From: Methylobacillus arboreus
GTDB taxonomy: Bacteria; Pseudomonadota; Gammaproteobacteria; Burkholderiales; Methylophilaceae
Length of the DNA stretch: 64,000 bases
Direction: 5' to 3'
Assembly: GCF_020532725.1 (NCBI RefSeq)
Contig: NZ_JAJAVC010000003.1
Span: forward strand, 682,001-746,000
Every line of letters begins with the position of its first letter. The first letter of the stretch is position 1. Below, piece after piece: positions 60,764-64,000 of the stretch. The position numbers were made by a program, and so were the translations under genes. The notes under the pieces were generated by a model. That model ran no database searches, was not told the origin of the DNA, and was given only the letters and a program-made list of their open reading frames with translations.

Positions 60764-60802
60764 GATTGCTCCTTTTTAAAATATGCTATTCAGAGAAAAC
60801 AG

Positions 60803-61933
60803 CTAACAACTTATCGATAGCCTAGGATGGACTGCACAGCATTGTGATGCTCGTACTCTACTTGTAACCATTGTCTGGCTTTGAAGTAACTTCAGAACAC
60901 GCTCTTCTATGACATCCAGTGCCCATCTATCCTGAGTATTTTTCTTCGTGTTTGTATATTCTTGGCTCTCTTGGATTAACTGGCCTGCCAAATAAGCTTC
61001 AATGATGTATGGGTGGATGTAACATTTTCGACAGATAGCTGAGGTGTTGCCAAGCTTGCTAGCTGCCTCAGTGATCGCCTGCATTACGTTCTTTTTCGCT
61101 TGAGTAAGGTTTTCAAACGTATCTGCCAAGCTGAGTGAATGAAATGCATGCAAGGTGCCAAGCCAGGTCCTGAAATCTTTGGCTGTGTAGTCCCGGCCAC
61201 TTATCAACTTGATATATTGATTCACATCGGTGGAAGTTATTGGATGACGGTCGCCCTCCTCGTCTATATATTGAAACAGATCTTGACCCGGCAGATCTTT
61301 CATCTTACGAATGATGCTAGCGAGACGGGCATTTTGCAGCCTGATGGAATGTACTATCCGGCTTTTTCCTCTAAAATGAAAAGCAATTATTCCGCCTTTA
61401 ACATCCACATGGCGATTGCGAAAGGTGGTAAGCCCGAAAGATTGGTTCGTGCGGGCATATTCATTGTTACCGACTCGTATCATCGTCCTTTCAAGCAGTG
61501 CTACTGCAAGCGCCAATATCTTTTCCCTGCATAACCCAGGCCTATGTAGGTCCTGATCTACTTGCCTGCGGATCAAAGGCAAATGCAAGGCGAATTCGAT
61601 CATATGCTCATACTTGACTTCATCCCTGATCTCTCTCCACTTCTTGTGGTAGCGATACTGCTTACGCCCCTTGGCGTCGAAACCGGTAGCTTGAATATGA
61701 CCATTGGCATAAGGGCATATCCACACTTTTGTCCAGGCAGGAGGTATGGCCAAAGCCTTAATTCGCGCCAATTGAGTGGCCTCGTGCAAAGGCCGCCCAT
61801 GAATATCCGTGTACCTAAACCCATGTGCCGTGCGCTTACGGGCAATACCGGACCCACTGTCATTGACATAACGGAGGCTAGCCTCCTGTGCTAGTGACGC
61901 CATATCGGCTTTTACTGTTGAATCACCGTTCAT
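60803..61933 (-). CDS. DNA topoisomerase IB
   Basis: A 376-residue poxvirus/bacterial type IB topoisomerase: IHGRPLHEATQLARIKALAIPPAW, GRKQYRYHKKWRE (first catalytic Arg and Lys), RVGNNEYARTNQSFGLTTFRNRH, DFRTWLGTLHAF, and the nucleophile Tyr in AICRKCYIHPYIIEAYLAG. It relaxes supercoils of either sign by nicking one strand. In bacteria the gene is patchy and often acquired by transfer; it stands alone here. The last ~30 residues are unusually Cys/Ser-rich. Confidence 0.92.
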   Translation of the reverse strand: MNGDSTVKADMASLAQEASLRYVNDSGSGIARKRTAHGFRYTDIHGRPLHEATQLARIKALAIPPAWTKVWICPYANGHIQATGFDAKGRKQYRYHKKWREIRDEVKYEHMIEFALHLPLIRRQVDQDLHRPGLCREKILALAVALLERTMIRVGNNEYARTNQSFGLTTFRNRHVDVKGGIIAFHFRGKSRIVHSIRLQNARLASIIRKMKDLPGQDLFQYIDEEGDRHPITSTDVNQYIKLISGRDYTAKDFRTWLGTLHAFHSLSLADTFENLTQAKKNVMQAITEAASKLGNTSAICRKCYIHPYIIEAYLAGQLIQESQEYTNTKKNTQDRWALDVIEERVLKLLQSQTMVTSRVRASQCCAVHPRLSISC

Positions 61934-62221
61934 TTTTATTGTTTAATGGATTTAAATGCTTGGTAATGCTGATGAACGCACGACCTTTTTACGGGTTTGT
62001 GCCAATACTGATCTTGGAACAGTAATTAATAAGCGACACCTATAAGCCAATTTAGTAATTAAGTCCTATGATAGTGCTCTAGTGGTTAAATTATTATCAG
62101 TAGATGTCTGAATACGCTGTAAGATTTAAAACACAAGAAGGACGAATTAAAGGCTTCTTTGTTGTTTGCCTTTACTTCTGCTATACCTTGGGCGACTAAT
62201 TTAAATTCGTGATTTAAACGG
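61934..62221. other. intergenic, nothing recognised
   Basis: AT-rich stretch between topoisomerase IB and the DUF3147 gene. Only weak frames are present and no RNA or repeat was recognised. Confidence 0.45.
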
Positions 62222-62572
62222 TTAAAACAGGTCGATTCCGAATTTCTTAAGGACCAGAGCCGCTGCAACGACTGTGAGCATGGCGCCACCTACTGAAATT
62301 GATAAGGCAGGCCAGAAATTGAAACGTTGATATAGGAACGGGAATAAAAGGAATAATGGCAATGACGGTAGAACAAACCAAAAAGTATAAAAAGCATGAT
62401 TGCTGATTTTCTCTGCTGGCTGGCCTTCTACATGAAGCCATACGAGCGTAAGGATTGTAACCAGTGGTAAGGATGCTATAAAAGCGCCAAGCTGGTCACT
62501 GCGCTTAGCTATCTCTGATACAGCGACGACAATGCCAGCGGTAATGAGGTATTTTGCAATTAAATATAGCAT
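62222..62572 (-). CDS. DUF3147 membrane protein
   Basis: A 116-residue protein with four helices: LIAKYLITAGIVVAVSEIAKRSDQLGAFIASLPLVTIL, then HAFYTFWFVLPSLPLFLLFPFLY and SISVGGAMLTVVAAALVLKKFGI. This matches DUF3147. The ATG at 62572 is chosen because the region further upstream reads through charged, non-helical sequence. Function unknown. Confidence 0.8.
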   Translation of the reverse strand: MLYLIAKYLITAGIVVAVSEIAKRSDQLGAFIASLPLVTILTLVWLHVEGQPAEKISNHAFYTFWFVLPSLPLFLLFPFLYQRFNFWPALSISVGGAMLTVVAAALVLKKFGIDLF

Positions 62573-62688
62573 TTCTAAATGATAATCTTTTTTAAGTTGC
62601 AAAACATGATCCAAGCTGACAAAAAATAGCTTCGGAGGATAGCCACCTGAATTTCGATATACAACGACCACTAGAGCTGCGACCAATA

Positions 62689-62722
62689 AAAAACCCTCGA
62701 TATGAATTAATCGAGGGTTTTT
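62689..62722. terminator. terminator after ppiD
   Basis: AAAAACCCTCGAT and ATCGAGGGTTTTT around TATGAATTA-like loop sequence; A- and T-runs on both sides allow bidirectional use. Confidence 0.85.
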
Positions 62723-62793
62723 GGTTTTTAGATATTTACATGATCGCAGCTTTTGCTGCCCTTATTTCATTCCATTTTAGATAGGGTTAAAGA

Positions 62794-64000
62794 TTAAGGA
62801 TTTGCCTGGTCAGAATTCAATAATTGATTATTGACGGTAACCTTAGTCTTCTGCTTTAGTGAACTGATGTAAGCATGCCTGTATTCTGCTGCCAATGCCG
62901 ACTGCAATTGCGCTTTAGCAGCACGTTGGTCTTCATCACTCTCTACCGAAAAGTTTATCGATGTCACCCTGGTTAGCAAATAACCATTGCGATCCGCCAC
63001 ACCATTGTAGGCTGGCAGATTGGCAGCATCGGCCTTGAATGCGGTGGAAACTGACAAATCTGTAAGGCTTTGAGGATTACGGCGATCAACGGTCACAGGT
63101 TCGGTCCAAGTCAATGCGGTTGCTTTGCCTGCGCGCAAGTCAGCAAGTGCCGCCTCGCCTTTCTCACGCGCTAGCTTGGCAGCCTTTTCCTGCTTCAGGA
63201 AATCTTCAATCCCTGCCTTTACCTCTTCAAAAGAACGAGCGGTTGCAGGTTTATGCTCAGCGACTCTCGCGGAAATCAGGTTGTTCGGTGAAACCTCAAC
63301 TGCTTCAGTATTGCGTTTTTCCTTCAGCACTTCATCGCTGAATACAATATCCATCAGCCTATCGTTCTTGAAGAACTTAGCACCATCGTCATGACTCAGC
63401 CAGCCACTGGTTTGAACCTGCAGGCCAAACTCCTTGGCCACTGGTTCCAGGCTGTCAGCCTGCTCATATACCATATTGCTGAAGTTTTCCGCCTGCTCAG
63501 AGAACTTGGCTAATGCCTTCTGGTACATCAACTCGGCACGAATCTGCCCCTGAACGGCTTCAAACGATTGACCACTGCCCTGGATCTCGGTCAGCTTGAT
63601 GATGTGATAACCAAAGTCGGTTTCAACCAGGTCGCTGATTGTGCCAGGTTTCATCGAGAATACCGCATCCTCAAAAGGCTTGACCATGGCGCCAGGGCCA
63701 AACGAGCCAAGATCCCCACCCTTGTCCTTGGAACCTGGGTCTTGTGAATATTGTTGGGCAAGTTGTTCAAACTGATCTGGATTTTTTTTAACCTGCGCCA
63801 GCACCTCCTCAGCTTTTGCCTTGGCTTGTTGTTTGGTTTCTGGCGTCGGACTCACCCCAAAACTGATGAGAATATGGCTCGCACGGCGCTGTTCATCTCC
63901 CTGGAACTGCGCAGCATTCTGGGCATAATAATCCCGTGCTTCCTGCTCAGTTACTTGCTGGCTGGCAATCAAACCATTGGCTGACAGCAACACGAATTCA
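62794..64000 (-). CDS. ppiD: periplasmic folding chaperone PpiD, C-terminal part (runs off the window)
   Basis: An open frame enters from the right edge and ends at 62794. It holds a parvulin domain (RRASHILISFGVSPTPETK, AQQYSQDPGSKDKGGDLGSFGPGAMVKPFEDAVF, ETDFGYHIIKLTEIQG) and a helical SurA-like tail (LISARVAEHKPATARSFEEVKAGIEDFLKQEKAAKLA). PpiD is an inner-membrane-anchored chaperone at the Sec translocon exit. About 400 of ~630 residues are visible; the N-terminal anchor is outside. The preceding sequence VTEQEARDYYAQNAAQF is the usual segment before the parvulin domain. Confidence 0.92.
   Translation of the reverse strand, partial: EFVLLSANGLIASQQVTEQEARDYYAQNAAQFQGDEQRRASHILISFGVSPTPETKQQAKAKAEEVLAQVKKNPDQFEQLAQQYSQDPGSKDKGGDLGSFGPGAMVKPFEDAVFSMKPGTISDLVETDFGYHIIKLTEIQGSGQSFEAVQGQIRAELMYQKALAKFSEQAENFSNMVYEQADSLEPVAKEFGLQVQTSGWLSHDDGAKFFKNDRLMDIVFSDEVLKEKRNTEAVEVSPNNLISARVAEHKPATARSFEEVKAGIEDFLKQEKAAKLAREKGEAALADLRAGKATALTWTEPVTVDRRNPQSLTDLSVSTAFKADAANLPAYNGVADRNGYLLTRVTSINFSVESDEDQRAAKAQLQSALAAEYRHAYISSLKQKTKVTVNNQLLNSDQANP

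Noticed and set aside
62086-62289. A 67-codon minus-strand frame
   Set aside because: It overlaps the end of the DUF3147 gene, has no ribosome-binding site and no recognisable pattern.
1-64000. CRISPR arrays, rRNA genes and complete insertion sequences
   Set aside because: No regularly spaced repeats, rRNA segments or transposase genes could be recognised.

Overview
The window looks like the chromosome of a methylotrophic betaproteobacterium of the Methylophilaceae (Methylobacillus/Methylovorus type). This is an inference from gene content (hpnCDE hopanoid/squalene genes, an SfnG/SsuD/SfnB sulfur-scavenging cluster, a glycogen locus with GH57 enzymes) and from the moderate GC content. No rRNA gene is present and the species cannot be fixed from the sequence alone.

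Region 1 (1-12.4 kb) is housekeeping. It holds the 5' part of glgA, a membrane protein, the squalene operon hpnC-hpnD-hpnE, a thionucleoside phosphorylase, peptide deformylase, tRNA-Ser(UGA), a repeat-rich disordered peptide, two possible tandem small RNAs, a VOC protein, an aspartoacylase-like hydrolase and a 1156-residue AsmA/DUF748 protein.

Region 2 (12.4-30.3 kb) is an organosulfur acquisition locus. A sigma-54 activator of the SfnR type lies with flavin-dependent oxidoreductases (two DszC/SfnC-like, one SfnB-like), alkanesulfonate monooxygenase SsuD, dimethyl-sulfone monooxygenase SfnG, an MsuE-type FMN reductase, a complete branched-chain-amino-acid-type ABC importer, a degenerate adenylate-forming protein and an outer-membrane porin. 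Five -24/-12 promoters and repeated TGCT-N8-AGCA palindromes upstream of them can be read directly; together they define a likely SfnR regulon that includes the porin. ribA (GTP cyclohydrolase II) lies just behind the regulator.

Region 3 (28-41 kb) holds transport genes: a CDF cation exporter, a frameshifted MFS exporter, an RND tripartite pump with a divergent TetR regulator and visible operator, MntP behind a manganese (yybP-ykoY) riboswitch, an InaA-like kinase and a LysE exporter. Region 4 (41-49.5 kb) is a glycogen/alpha-glucan locus: glgB, then divergently glgC, two GH57 enzymes and a ROK glucokinase.

Region 5 (50-59.1 kb) is a phage-rich island at the chromosome dimer-resolution site dif. 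A 6.5-kb filamentous prophage (Inoviridae: Rep, coat proteins, pIII-like adhesin, DUF2523, Zot) sits between a half-dif site and a full dif site. Its single-stranded-DNA-binding gene appears to span the phage attachment site: the N-terminus is at the left end and the rest is at the right end of the prophage, so it would be joined only in the excised circle. Two homologous ~100-codon genes of unknown function flank the prophage in inverted orientation with their 3' ends at the att sites, and a broken second Rep gene lies to the right. Region 6 (59-64 kb) has small stress- or envelope-like genes, topoisomerase IB, DUF3147 and the 3' part of ppiD.
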